Source: Promethearchaeota archaeon (GTDB lineage Archaea > Asgardarchaeota > Lokiarchaeia > Sigynarchaeales > MK-D1). From it: a DNA stretch of 21,845 nt. Where the stretch lies: positions 1 through 21,845 of the forward strand of contig JAEOTN010000027.1 of the NCBI GenBank assembly GCA_016839865.1. Reading direction: 5' to 3'. A program made the translations under genes and the position numbers. Below are positions 1 to 7,341 of this stretch, piece after piece (the first letter of the stretch is position 1; each line of letters begins with the position of its first letter). The notes under the pieces were generated by a model. The model saw only the letters and a program-made list of their open reading frames with translations, had not been told where the DNA came from and searched no databases.

Positions 1-1435
1 AAACTACTCCACTTGCATCAGTTAATTTAGCTGCATAAGGAGAGCTAGATTCTTCAGAAATATAAGTTCCATAAGTAGCGTTTCCAAAATGTATAACTAC
101 TTCAGCGTTTTTCAGTGGATTGTTAATATTATCTACCACTTTAAATTCCAAAGAAGAAATAGCTCGATAAGTAACGGTTATAGTGTCAGTTTCCCCTAAA
201 AGCAAATAGTAATATTGTGAAAGAAAATCTAGAGTGCCGTAAAATTCAATTGTGGTCCCATTTTGTATTCTATCTATATCCCGATATGTATCTATATAGG
301 TGAGACTCCTATTGAATGCACTGGTAACATCAATACACTCTTCGTGATATATATCAGTCAAATTTAACTGAAAATTACTAACAAAAATCGACGGGGGTCC
401 TTCCACTACACTTATGTCAAAATCCCTTGCTCTTTTGGATTTTCCTTCAACAAGATAATCTCTTAACCAGTAATCACTATATTTATTGACAATTTCAATA
501 GTATGATTAGTTTCAAAATCGATAATGATGGGTTTTTTATCAATTTGTAAATTACTTAACTTGAATGTATTATTTGTTAATTGAGTATATCCCAAAAATT
601 CCGATGTGTTCCCAAGACTATATGTTTTCTTCCATTCAAGATTTCGTAAATACTGAATATCTGGTATGTTGATTATTAGATCAATAATACAATCGACATT
701 GAAATCTCCCATCACCCATGTATAATTGTAATAACTTGTGATTTCTGTCTGATTAATGGTAATAAATGGATTTAGTGTAGGTGAATAAGGATATTTTTTC
801 TGCATTAATCTCCAATTTTTTATTGTCACATTGTAATCAAAAATATAATCTACATTTAGTGTTCCTATTGGATTATCGTTATGGTAACTAGAATAATTGA
901 AGTTGAAGCCACCAGCAGTAGATAAAGTCACATCAGTTATATCGTCGATTAAAGTCGAATTAATATACATCTCGATAATTTCACCTTTATTTAATTCAGA
1001 TTTATAATTTAGTAAAGTTGCAGAATCGTTATCCCAGTAATCAAATCTAACAGATTCATTCAGTCGGATTTCAATATTACCACGTATGTAATCAGTAGCA
1101 TTAATTTCTGGAGTTGCGATTTGTTGAACACCTAAAAATTCATATCCTTTATAAGTCATCGTAATTGTGGTAGGATCTATTCCAACTGTGCTGGTCTCCA
1201 TTAAACCCGGAGCAAGATATTCAATATTTTCAATTGTTGCATTACCAACTGGTTGTATACCATCTAGATCTTTAGGTGAATGACTGATTATTGCAGAGGA
1301 AGTAGGAATGGATGTAGCTGTAAACTCATATGATTTAGTAGAGGTATTCAGCAATAATGGACTGATATATCCTATTGTAAATGTTAGTAGCAATAGGAGT
1401 GAGATTATGTTTTTTTTTTTATCGTTTAGAACCAT
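1..1435 (-). CDS. Secreted/surface protein with Ig-like repeat, 3' end outside window
   Basis: Open frame from an ATG at 1435 running off the left edge, so about 478 N-terminal residues are visible and the C-terminus is missing. The protein begins with a short basic segment (MVLNDKKK) and a hydrophobic stretch of about 20 residues, a typical signal peptide or N-terminal anchor. The rest is Thr/Ser/Asn/Tyr-rich, predicted beta-rich, and carries about 16 N-x-S/T sequons, which suggests an N-glycosylated extracellular protein. Near the edge, a segment containing NNPLKNAEVVI and, further on, LTDASGVV resembles the start of a carboxypeptidase-regulatory-like or Ig-like repeat, common in archaeal surface proteins. 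It could be an S-layer, adhesin or substrate-binding protein; no catalytic motif is visible. It is divergent from the DHH gene. Extracellular location is a confident inference; function is unknown. Confidence 0.75.
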   Translation of the reverse strand, partial: MVLNDKKKNIISLLLLLTFTIGYISPLLLNTSTKSYEFTATSIPTSSAIISHSPKDLDGIQPVGNATIENIEYLAPGLMETSTVGIDPTTITMTYKGYEFLGVQQIATPEINATDYIRGNIEIRLNESVRFDYWDNDSATLLNYKSELNKGEIIEMYINSTLIDDITDVTLSTAGGFNFNYSSYHNDNPIGTLNVDYIFDYNVTIKNWRLMQKKYPYSPTLNPFITINQTEITSYYNYTWVMGDFNVDCIIDLIINIPDIQYLRNLEWKKTYSLGNTSEFLGYTQLTNNTFKLSNLQIDKKPIIIDFETNHTIEIVNKYSDYWLRDYLVEGKSKRARDFDISVVEGPPSIFVSNFQLNLTDIYHEECIDVTSAFNRSLTYIDTYRDIDRIQNGTTIEFYGTLDFLSQYYYLLLGETDTITVTYRAISSLEFKVVDNINNPLKNAEVVIHFGNATYGTYISEESSSPYAAKLTDASGVV

Positions 1436-1585
1436 TTTCTAACAAACGCCCGACTGGATAGGTGGTCTTGGTTCTATTGATATTACAAGTAATTTAAAGA
1501 TTGTCGGATAATCGGTTTATATTTATCATATTAGGGAAAAAATCATAAACTGCGAGTGGTACAATAACCTAACGGATGAAAAACT
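1436..1585. promoter_or_regulatory. Divergent intergenic region with candidate promoters
   Basis: This gap separates the surface-protein gene (-) and the DHH gene (+). A TATA-like stretch TTTATATTTA at 1516-1525 could drive the DHH operon, with a start point near 1550 and a leader of about 35 bases. On the other strand CTTTAAATTA near 1489-1498 could serve the surface protein. A GGATG just before the DHH ATG resembles a weak Shine-Dalgarno site. These are matches by eye only. Confidence 0.3.
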
Positions 1586-2986
1586 ATGGGTACTTATTTA
1601 GATAATAATTCGCGCATTATTAAAGCAGAGGAATTCAAGAGGAAACTATCTCGTTTCATCGGGCATTTCCAAGACATTAAAGAATCTGTGGATCTTGTGT
1701 TATTGATTTCTCATATGGACGCAGATGGTTATGCATGTTCAGCAATCTTAAAATTAATGTTAGAAAGAGAAGGAATCAATTATAGTGCAAGATATTATAA
1801 TAGGAAGAATTCATGGAAAACTTACTTGGATCGGGTTCTACGTCAATATGATCATGTAAAAAACCTAATGGTTATTTTTTCTGATTTGGGATCAGAAATT
1901 AATGAGCTGGGCAATTATTTCAGCGATAAACAAATTTCGGTATTTATTTTAGACCATCATGAAATATATGCGGTGGATGATGACAAACTCCCAGATGATT
2001 TTCATTACATCAATCCCACTATATATGGATTTGATGGATTAAAGGAGATTGCTGGATCTACCTTAGTTTACCTATTTACTAAGGAAATTTCTATCAAGAA
2101 TTCAAAATCTGCATGGATAGCACTAATTGGAATAAGTAACGATACATTAATGAAGATACAAGACTATCGCTCGTTTAACCGTGATGTACTTGAAGATGCA
2201 ATAGACCAAGACCAAATTATCCTTCGGGAAGGTTTGATGCTATTTGGCGCAACTCATGAATCTATCAAAAATGCACTTGCATATTCCTTATTTCCATTTA
2301 TAAAGGAGGTAGGAGGCAATCCAAAACTTGCAGGTGATGTGTTAGACAAGCTTCAAATACCTAAATCTTTGAAAGTAGCACAACTTAGCGATGAACATGT
2401 GGATTTAATTGATAATCGTTTTCCAGAGTCTTTAAAGGGTCAATTTATTGAGTTCCCAAAGAAAAAAGGAATTTTACGCTATGCTTTTGAACATGGGATT
2501 CTTATTGGACAAACTGCTTATAAAAAACCTCATCAAACTGACCAATTAGTAAATTTGACATCAGCGTCAATTCAATTAAAAGAAATTTACCAGGATTTCA
2601 TCCAAAATTTCACAAAAAACCTAGCTTTATTTGTTCGTTCACCCAAAGAAGTTACAAATCACGTTATCTTTGTTGATGCTAATCGTAAACTTTCCCGAAA
2701 TTTCTGGTCAGATGTAGCAAGTTATGCAAGTGTTAATCACCTTTATGATCAGAAGAAAATCCTTTGTTTAAGTGGTGTTGAAGGAAATATTGTAAAGATC
2801 AGTGTAAGATGTACTGAACAATATCCACCTCTAGCAAAAGGGAAGGGTGTTGATTTTTTTATTCAAAAAATAAAAAAAGTATATGGAGGAATGGGTGGAG
2901 GGCATAAGCTCGCAGGAGGTTATAAGATCACGCCAAATAAATACATAAAAATGAAAAAAGAAATAAATTCCTATTTTCCTTTGTAA
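1586..2986 (+). CDS. DHH/DHHA1 phosphoesterase (RecJ/GAN-like nuclease)
   Basis: A 466-residue DHH-superfamily phosphoesterase. Motif I is HMDADG (residues 43-48), motif II has Asp in SDLG (99-102), motif III is DHHE (123-126) and motif IV is GISNDT (182-187); together these bind two metal ions, normally Mn2+. The C-terminal DHHA1 substrate-binding domain carries the glycine-rich GGMGGGHKLAGG near residues 437-448. Length and architecture match archaeal RecJ/GAN nucleases, which digest single-stranded DNA or RNA, act in replication and repair, and are related to eukaryotic Cdc45. An oligoribonuclease (NrnA-like) role cannot be excluded. It is first in a three-gene operon with a nucleotidyltransferase and a DUF167 protein; no GINS gene is nearby. 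Confidence 0.85.
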   Translation: MGTYLDNNSRIIKAEEFKRKLSRFIGHFQDIKESVDLVLLISHMDADGYACSAILKLMLEREGINYSARYYNRKNSWKTYLDRVLRQYDHVKNLMVIFSDLGSEINELGNYFSDKQISVFILDHHEIYAVDDDKLPDDFHYINPTIYGFDGLKEIAGSTLVYLFTKEISIKNSKSAWIALIGISNDTLMKIQDYRSFNRDVLEDAIDQDQIILREGLMLFGATHESIKNALAYSLFPFIKEVGGNPKLAGDVLDKLQIPKSLKVAQLSDEHVDLIDNRFPESLKGQFIEFPKKKGILRYAFEHGILIGQTAYKKPHQTDQLVNLTSASIQLKEIYQDFIQNFTKNLALFVRSPKEVTNHVIFVDANRKLSRNFWSDVASYASVNHLYDQKKILCLSGVEGNIVKISVRCTEQYPPLAKGKGVDFFIQKIKKVYGGMGGGHKLAGGYKITPNKYIKMKKEINSYFPL

Positions 2987-2998
2987 AGGTGGCAATTT

Positions 2999-4135
2999 AT
3001 GAGACCAGAATTTCCAAATGATAGAGATTATTTCTTTGATAATCACGAGAATATATACCAAGTGATTGGATATAGCCATCCATTGGACTCAGTATATTGT
3101 TTGCATAAGTACTCGCCACTATCCAATCCAAGCGATAACAAAATCACTTGGAAATCTGGAATAAACACAAAAGATTATATTCGTATTATTTCCCATTATT
3201 CTAGCTCTTCAGCAACTACCAATATTAAGAATAATCCATATCGGACACACAGTGAATTGTATGGTGTAGATATGATCCAATTTCCTACAAGTCTCATAAA
3301 ATTATATCTCAATCCCCGAAAAAAGCTACAATCTCTGATTAATCATGTAGTAACCCATTTCCATGATGTACGAGATCAAGAAAAATATGCTGTTGAAATC
3401 AGTCATTTGTTTGAAACCGAGTTAAGAATTCCAATTGAAACAGTTGGTGTAACTGGATCTATTTTGTGGCAAGGAATTCATGAGAATTCCGATATAGACT
3501 TAGTGATTTATGGTTTGAGGAATACTAAACAATTTTTCCAAAGAATTGAGAGGTTAATCCAATCTCATCATCAAATTAGAACACCGAATTTAACGGAACA
3601 ATTTAATTTAGCTCATTTATTTGCCCAAAAATCAGGATTATCATTTGAAGATTGTACAGTCTTCATTTCAAATAAGAAATTTTTGCTTCATTTCTCGAAA
3701 TTTGTCCTTTCAATAGCCTTCAGTCCTAATGAGAGTGAAATAAAAAACAATACATTAGCATCTGCAAATACTCGCTTCATTAACATTCCAAGATTATCTA
3801 GGATTACAATAAAGGCAACAGTAGCTGATGACTCTTGGATGTATTTTTATCCTGGAGTAATTTACTTGACGAATGTTCAAATAGATGATTCAAAGGCAAT
3901 GATTGATGTCGGTCAAATCTGTAGAGTTGTAATATTTGAACACGAAAATATTGGATATTATAAACGAGGAAATCATATAGAGATACGGGGTCTTATACAA
4001 AAAATAGAAAACCCCCCATCTGATACACTCATAAAATGTAAAGATGTGGTTGATATCACAGAAAATATATATCAGATCATTGTTGGAACTTCTGAAAATT
4101 ACGGAAATGAATATGTGAAAAATTTGGAGATATAA
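2999..4135 (+). CDS. Nucleotidyltransferase-fold protein (Pol beta-like)
   Basis: A 378-residue protein starting 12 bases after the DHH stop, with GGTGG upstream of its ATG. The central part carries the nucleotidyltransferase signature: GS at residues 153-154 and, after a spacer, NSDIDLVIYG (163-172), in which the two Asp of DID would bind the catalytic metals. The third carboxylate is not obvious. The N-terminal 100 residues form a separate region, beginning NDRDYFFDNHENIYQVIGYS, that resembles the leader of uncharacterised archaeal nucleotidyltransferases. The C-terminal 100 residues look beta-rich, possibly an OB-like or substrate-binding part. The substrate is unknown. The tight operon with a DHH nuclease suggests a nucleic-acid or nucleotide role, which is inference. 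Confidence 0.7.
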   Translation: MRPEFPNDRDYFFDNHENIYQVIGYSHPLDSVYCLHKYSPLSNPSDNKITWKSGINTKDYIRIISHYSSSSATTNIKNNPYRTHSELYGVDMIQFPTSLIKLYLNPRKKLQSLINHVVTHFHDVRDQEKYAVEISHLFETELRIPIETVGVTGSILWQGIHENSDIDLVIYGLRNTKQFFQRIERLIQSHHQIRTPNLTEQFNLAHLFAQKSGLSFEDCTVFISNKKFLLHFSKFVLSIAFSPNESEIKNNTLASANTRFINIPRLSRITIKATVADDSWMYFYPGVIYLTNVQIDDSKAMIDVGQICRVVIFEHENIGYYKRGNHIEIRGLIQKIENPPSDTLIKCKDVVDITENIYQIIVGTSENYGNEYVKNLEI

Positions 4136-4139
4136 CATT

Positions 4140-4430
4140 ATGCCCAGTATAAATGAGCAGGAAGATTCCCTCTTGCTTCATATTACTATAAAACCAAACA
4201 GTAGAGAAAGTAAACTTGTTAAAGGAGAAGAAATCACGGTTCTTGTAAAAGCTGCTCCTGTAAAAGGAAAGGCGAACAAGGAATTAATCCGAGTTTTATC
4301 TGAGGAATGGAATATCTCAAAAAATCAAATTTCTATCATTTCAGGTCATAAATCCAGAAAAAAATTGATAAAAATTCAAGATATAACACTTCAACTGAAA
4401 AACAATATATTGAATTACGAAAACCAATAA
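4140..4430 (+). CDS. DUF167 (YggU/UPF0235) family protein
   Basis: A 96-residue protein four bases after the nucleotidyltransferase stop, hence probably translated from the same message. The family core is clear: a beta strand (LLLHITIKPNSRESKL), then VLVKAAPVKGKANKELI (about residues 34-50), then the helix and ISGHKSRKKLIKI (66-78). The KAAPVKGKANKEL and SGHKSRKK blocks are the diagnostic conserved segments. DUF167 proteins are small alpha/beta proteins of unknown biochemical role found in bacteria, archaea and eukaryotes (C15orf40). Its last 16 bases overlap the convergent zinc-ribbon gene. Confidence 0.88.
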   Translation: MPSINEQEDSLLLHITIKPNSRESKLVKGEEITVLVKAAPVKGKANKELIRVLSEEWNISKNQISIISGHKSRKKLIKIQDITLQLKNNILNYENQ

Positions 4431-4594
4431 AATTTACAGACTGTGCACTGAATTATTTTTTTTGCTTTGAACTTGTCCCAGATCGCCCTCTCAATAGTAT
4501 TACTATAGCATTTAGGACATTTTGGGCATGGAATGTCATTGCAAAGTGATTCTTCAATTGTTGTATTATCAGCAGGAACGCCTTCAGCAGTCAT
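4415..4594 (-). CDS. Small zinc-ribbon protein
   Basis: A 59-residue protein with two Cys pairs typical of a zinc ribbon: CPKCPKC near residues 23-29 and CTVC near 50-53, separated by a basic helical stretch and followed by an aromatic C-terminus (KFYWFS). I chose the ATG at 4594 rather than a GTG nine bases upstream because AGGTG lies six bases before the ATG, a good Shine-Dalgarno site that contains that GTG. It overlaps the 3' end of the DUF167 gene tail to tail by 16 bases. Small zinc ribbons often act in transcription, translation or RNA processing; nothing more specific can be said. Confidence 0.6.
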   Translation of the reverse strand: MTAEGVPADNTTIEESLCNDIPCPKCPKCYSNTIERAIWDKFKAKKIIQCTVCKFYWFS

Positions 4595-4682
4595 TTCTTT
4601 CACCTGAATTCTTATTTGGTTTTTCGTCTGGTTATAAGGTTAATATGGGTATACAAATTCAATGTTAAAAACTTGCCTTAAA

Positions 4683-4705
4683 AATAGGAAACTTTTAATC
4701 CTATT
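4683..4705 (-). terminator. Hairpin after the PIN gene
   Basis: A 7-bp perfect inverted repeat (AATAGGA at 4683-4689, TCCTATT at 4699-4705, 9-base loop) lies about 20 bases downstream of the PIN stop. Read on the minus strand it is followed by a short T run (CCTATTTTTAAG), so it could terminate PIN transcription. It could equally be an operator for the zinc-ribbon gene. Confidence 0.4.
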
Positions 4706-4724
4706 GATGAAGTCTGTGAATCTA

Positions 4725-5168
4725 CTAAGGCGACAATTCGATGAATTTTTTTTGTCGTAGGTAAATTGTTTGTATACCATATTTTGATGCTTTTTGTTTC
4801 AATTCCTTATCGTTTGTTGAGATAAAAACCCCACACTTTTCAGCAGACATAATATTATGGGCTAGTGTCACCAGATAATCGTCAACATTAGATACTTTCG
4901 TTTCGCTTTTTTGTAATTCTTTGAAAAATTGAGGAGTTTGATGTTTTTTAGCATCAAGTAATTTCAAAGCCATCGCTACATTCCGTTTGAATTTAGTACT
5001 TGTGGTTCTTGCGGTTTTTGCATTTAATTCATCTATAACCTCAGGAACTAAGATGAACTGAAATTTTCCTTGAATTAATTCTCGAATTTCTTGATAGATA
5101 TCTATCTGGAATTGTGAGGGTACCAATAAAAAATTGGCATCTAGGAAAACAAAGTTCATTTTGTACAT
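4725..5168 (-). CDS. PIN-domain RNase (Fcf1/VapC9-like)
   Basis: A 147-residue single-domain PIN protein. The acidic residues expected for a metal-dependent RNase are present: D10 in FLDANFL, E43 or E47 in the VPEVIDEL helix, D96/D97 in NVDDYL and D120 in STNDKEL. The arrangement resembles the archaeal PIN group related to eukaryotic Fcf1/Utp24, which cuts pre-rRNA, rather than a short VapC toxin, and no antitoxin-like gene is adjacent. The first ATG (5168) lacks a clear Shine-Dalgarno site; an internal ATG at 5159 (MNFVFLDAN) is an alternative start placing the first beta strand right at the N-terminus. An RNA-processing role is inferred from the family. Confidence 0.75.
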   Translation of the reverse strand: MYKMNFVFLDANFLLVPSQFQIDIYQEIRELIQGKFQFILVPEVIDELNAKTARTTSTKFKRNVAMALKLLDAKKHQTPQFFKELQKSETKVSNVDDYLVTLAHNIMSAEKCGVFISTNDKELKQKASKYGIQTIYLRQKKFIELSP

Positions 5169-5394
5169 ATGGATTTACTCTCGGAAATATCTTTAGAAAC
5201 TTTTCATAAAGTCCCAATGCATCTGTAGTATTCTTAGTAAAGCATTAAGCATGTGAAAAATAATGGAGATTAAAAACTGCATTGGAATAAACCATATAGG
5301 TTGATCTTATCCAATTCTTATTCAGAATTAAAAAAACGACACTCTACTCACGAATCGATATTTTAGAGATTGCAGGCGAATCTAATCATAAAAG
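5169..5394. promoter_or_regulatory. Divergent spacer between PIN and GTPase genes
   Basis: 226 bases with no convincing gene or tRNA. It holds two inverted repeats: CCAATGCA (5214-5221) with TGCATTGG (5278-5285), and AATTCT (5313-5318) with AGAATT (5324-5329) around a 5-base loop. A TATA-like ATTTTAGA at 5359-5366 lies about 30 bases before the GTPase start and would give a very short leader. The repeats may be operators for either gene. Confidence 0.3.
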
Positions 5395-5928
5395 GTGTTA
5401 TCAATAACGAAAAAATATATCTTTAAAGTTCTTGTTGCAGGTGCTGGAGGTGTAGGGAAAACTACCCTACTTCATAGAGTAGTTCATGGTAGGTTTATAG
5501 AAGACACTAAAATCACAATCGGAGTAGAATTTTTCCTTCTAAACATGCCGGTCAATTCTGTTGAATGTAGTTTACAACTATGGGATTTTGGAGGTCAAGA
5601 ACGGTTTCGATTTATGCTTGATAGCTATGTCATGGGAGCTAAAGGTGCACTTTTACTTTATGATATGACTCGAATGAAAACTCTAGATAAACTACAAGAA
5701 TGGGTAGGCATTTGCCGAAGGCATGATCCTAATTTGCCAATTTTATTTGTGGGAACAAAACTTGATAGAGTAGAAGACATTTCAGTGCCAGATGACTATG
5801 CTCGTGAGTTTTTGGAGCCTTTAAACTTATTTGACCATATAAAAATTTCCTCTAAGTCAGGAGAAAATATTATGGGGGCATTTGAAAAGATTGTAAAAAG
5901 AATCTTGGAAATGCAAGGAATTTATTAA
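5395..5928 (+). CDS. Ras/Rab-like small GTPase
   Basis: A 177-residue protein that is essentially one Ras-superfamily G domain. G1 is GAGGVGKTT (16-24), G2 is Thr41 in TIGVEF, G3 is DFGGQE (64-69) within WDFGGQERF, G4 is TKLD (121-124) and G5 is SSKSG (152-156). The catalytic Gln (Q68) is present, so GTP hydrolysis should be possible. The FGGQ form differs from the TAGQ of eukaryotic Rabs and is like Rag/Roco-type and many Asgard GTPases. It ends in GIY with no CaaX or Cys-Cys prenylation motif, so membrane binding would need another route. The start is a GTG; a stop codon two codons upstream excludes a longer protein. Longin/roadblock proteins, the usual GTPase partners, are 2-4 kb away. It overlaps the convergent CitG-like gene by four bases. 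Confidence 0.92.
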   Translation: MLSITKKYIFKVLVAGAGGVGKTTLLHRVVHGRFIEDTKITIGVEFFLLNMPVNSVECSLQLWDFGGQERFRFMLDSYVMGAKGALLLYDMTRMKTLDKLQEWVGICRRHDPNLPILFVGTKLDRVEDISVPDDYAREFLEPLNLFDHIKISSKSGENIMGAFEKIVKRILEMQGIY

Positions 5929-6932
5929 TTTTTTCTGTAGAAAAGATGTTCTATCAAATACGCAAATAATGAACATGCAAGAAGATCAGCTGTTGTGCCT
6001 GGATTTAACTTACCCCCCGCTTTCTGAAGAGTTTCATCAAAATTTAGCACCAATTTAATCCATTCCTTTCGAGAATATTCACTAAATACATTAAGAAGTT
6101 CTTCTGCATGTTGAGAGACTTGCATTGTGTGGCTCTTACTAGTTTTTCGAATAATAAGGGTATCGGGGTTTTGTGCTAAAATATAGAGATATACTCGTAG
6201 AATTAGTTCATTTAATTCCACAGATATATCTTGTAGATCATTTTGAATTACTTGATCATACATTTTTTCAGGGAAAACGTGTCTTAAGTTAGGATAATCC
6301 TCAAGATAGAGATTGATAATTGGGATTACTTGAGTCCTAATCAAATGATAATTAGATGAGAGTGTTTCACTGATACTGTCATAATCTTTACTAATTTCAA
6401 AGATACGAATAAGATTGATATTGTCTTGTAATAACTCCGAGTTGATAGTAGGGCTGTATAAATCATATAGTTTTCTTGTTCCCATCCCCCCTGGATGAGC
6501 TTCACGGATTGCGTTATACAGACCAATTGTATCTTGAGGAGTTGATTCATTTAAGATTCTGTGTGTAATACTCCAAAACAATGATTTAGAGTATTCCTTG
6601 AGCCGCATACATTCGTGTGCAGAAATAAATAATGGGATGTTGAGGAGATAATGACCTAATAAAACATTTCCACCTGATTGTACTGTCATCATTCTCTTAA
6701 CCGCTAAGTTAAGGAACGAAATGTACTGTTCATTTAGCGTAAATGAAGAATCTTGTAAAGATTTTAACATACTAGTCCATGTAGAAGTTCCAAGATATGC
6801 TACTGTGAGAAAATCTTGATAGGTAGATTGAGAAAAATTGTGAGTTTTATGTACATTTCCTGGTTTAGGCCATGTACGAATCTCTAATAAACTAGAGTTC
6901 ACTGCTATAGTAACCAAAGTGTTCGGTTTCAT
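5925..6932 (-). CDS. Triphosphoribosyl-dephospho-CoA synthase-like protein (CitG family)
   Basis: A 335-residue protein with the conserved blocks of the CitG/MdcB fold: KPGNVHKTHNF (about 23-33), QSGGNVLLGHYLL (85-97), HPGGMGTRKLYDL (146-158) and C-terminal GTTADLLACSLF (312-323). In bacteria this family makes the 2'-(5''-triphosphoribosyl)-3'-dephospho-CoA prosthetic-group precursor of citrate or malonate lyases from ATP and dephospho-CoA. No citrate lyase subunit is visible here and archaeal members have no settled function, so the reaction is uncertain. The ATG at 6932 is preferred to a TTG nine bases upstream. It starts 18 bases after the eL22 stop and is probably co-transcribed with it. 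Confidence 0.75.
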   Translation of the reverse strand: MKPNTLVTIAVNSSLLEIRTWPKPGNVHKTHNFSQSTYQDFLTVAYLGTSTWTSMLKSLQDSSFTLNEQYISFLNLAVKRMMTVQSGGNVLLGHYLLNIPLFISAHECMRLKEYSKSLFWSITHRILNESTPQDTIGLYNAIREAHPGGMGTRKLYDLYSPTINSELLQDNINLIRIFEISKDYDSISETLSSNYHLIRTQVIPIINLYLEDYPNLRHVFPEKMYDQVIQNDLQDISVELNELILRVYLYILAQNPDTLIIRKTSKSHTMQVSQHAEELLNVFSEYSRKEWIKLVLNFDETLQKAGGKLNPGTTADLLACSLFAYLIEHLFYRKN

Positions 6933-6950
6933 AGCAATCAATAGTATAAT

Positions 6951-7265
6951 TTATTCAAATTCAGGATATTTGTTTATTTTGAAACCCTTTTCGTCTGTTT
7001 GAAGTGCTATTGGACGGAATTTTTCACTAAGAGTTGCTGTGTAGAGAAATTTCTTTAAATAGGATCGCAATTGACGGGTAGAAAGAGTTTTAGGTACTGT
7101 AAGTTTCAATAGATTCGCATCTCTCGCAGTTTTTAACTGAGGGATTTTTTCTTCTAGAAAACCAATTAAATCTTTGGTATATTTATCACTTTCAGAAAGT
7201 AGATGTCCTAAATCTACATGCATCACTTGTGTTTCAATTTTTACTTTTTTTCTTTTTTTAGCCAT
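6951..7265 (-). CDS. rpl22e: Ribosomal protein eL22-like
   Basis: A 104-residue basic protein resembling eukaryotic large-subunit protein eL22. After a Lys/Arg-rich start (MAKKRKKVKIE) come a helix DLIGFLEEKI (32-41), a beta strand LLKLTVPKTLSTRQLRSYL (52-70) matching the eL22 segment that ends in TVTSEVPFSKRYLKYL, then KKFLYTATLSEKFRPIAL (71-88) matching KKYLKKNNLRDWLRVVA, and a closing strand GFKINKYPE. The acidic eukaryotic tail is absent. eL22 is missing from most archaea but has been reported as a eukaryotic signature protein in Asgard archaea. The ATG at 7265 is chosen over an in-frame GTG at 7274 because GTGAG just upstream fits a Shine-Dalgarno site. A large nested inverted repeat lies in its leader. 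Confidence 0.72.
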   Translation of the reverse strand: MAKKRKKVKIETQVMHVDLGHLLSESDKYTKDLIGFLEEKIPQLKTARDANLLKLTVPKTLSTRQLRSYLKKFLYTATLSEKFRPIALQTDEKGFKINKYPEFE

Positions 7266-7274
7266 GTATCTCAC

Positions 7275-7335
7275 TTATCAAACTCAATATAGAAAAACGG
7301 AGGTGATTCCTCTAAAATTTTTCTCAATTTGATAA
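7275..7335 (-). promoter_or_regulatory. Nested inverted repeat in the eL22 leader
   Basis: Three nested stems fill the gap between the winged-helix stop and the eL22 start: outer TTATCAAA (7275-7282) with TTTGATAA (7328-7335), middle AGAAAAA (7291-7297) with TTTTTCT (7318-7324), and inner GAGG (7300-7303) with CCTC (7309-7312) around a five-base loop. The structure ends just before the Shine-Dalgarno-like GTGAG, so it could act as a translational or autoregulatory leader, or as a processing or termination signal between the two genes. Confidence 0.55.
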
Positions 7336-7341
7336 AAAAAA

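Noticed and set aside
4595..4603. Longer zinc-ribbon protein from a GTG start
   Set aside because: The GTG is part of the AGGTG that serves as ribosome-binding site for the ATG at 4594.
4725..5168. PIN protein as a VapC toxin of a toxin-antitoxin pair
   Set aside because: No antitoxin-like gene overlaps or precedes it; the neighbour is a zinc ribbon more than 100 bases downstream.
5169..5394. tRNA or small RNA in the PIN-GTPase spacer
   Set aside because: The inverted repeats do not form a cloverleaf, and no T-loop or CCA-end pattern was found.
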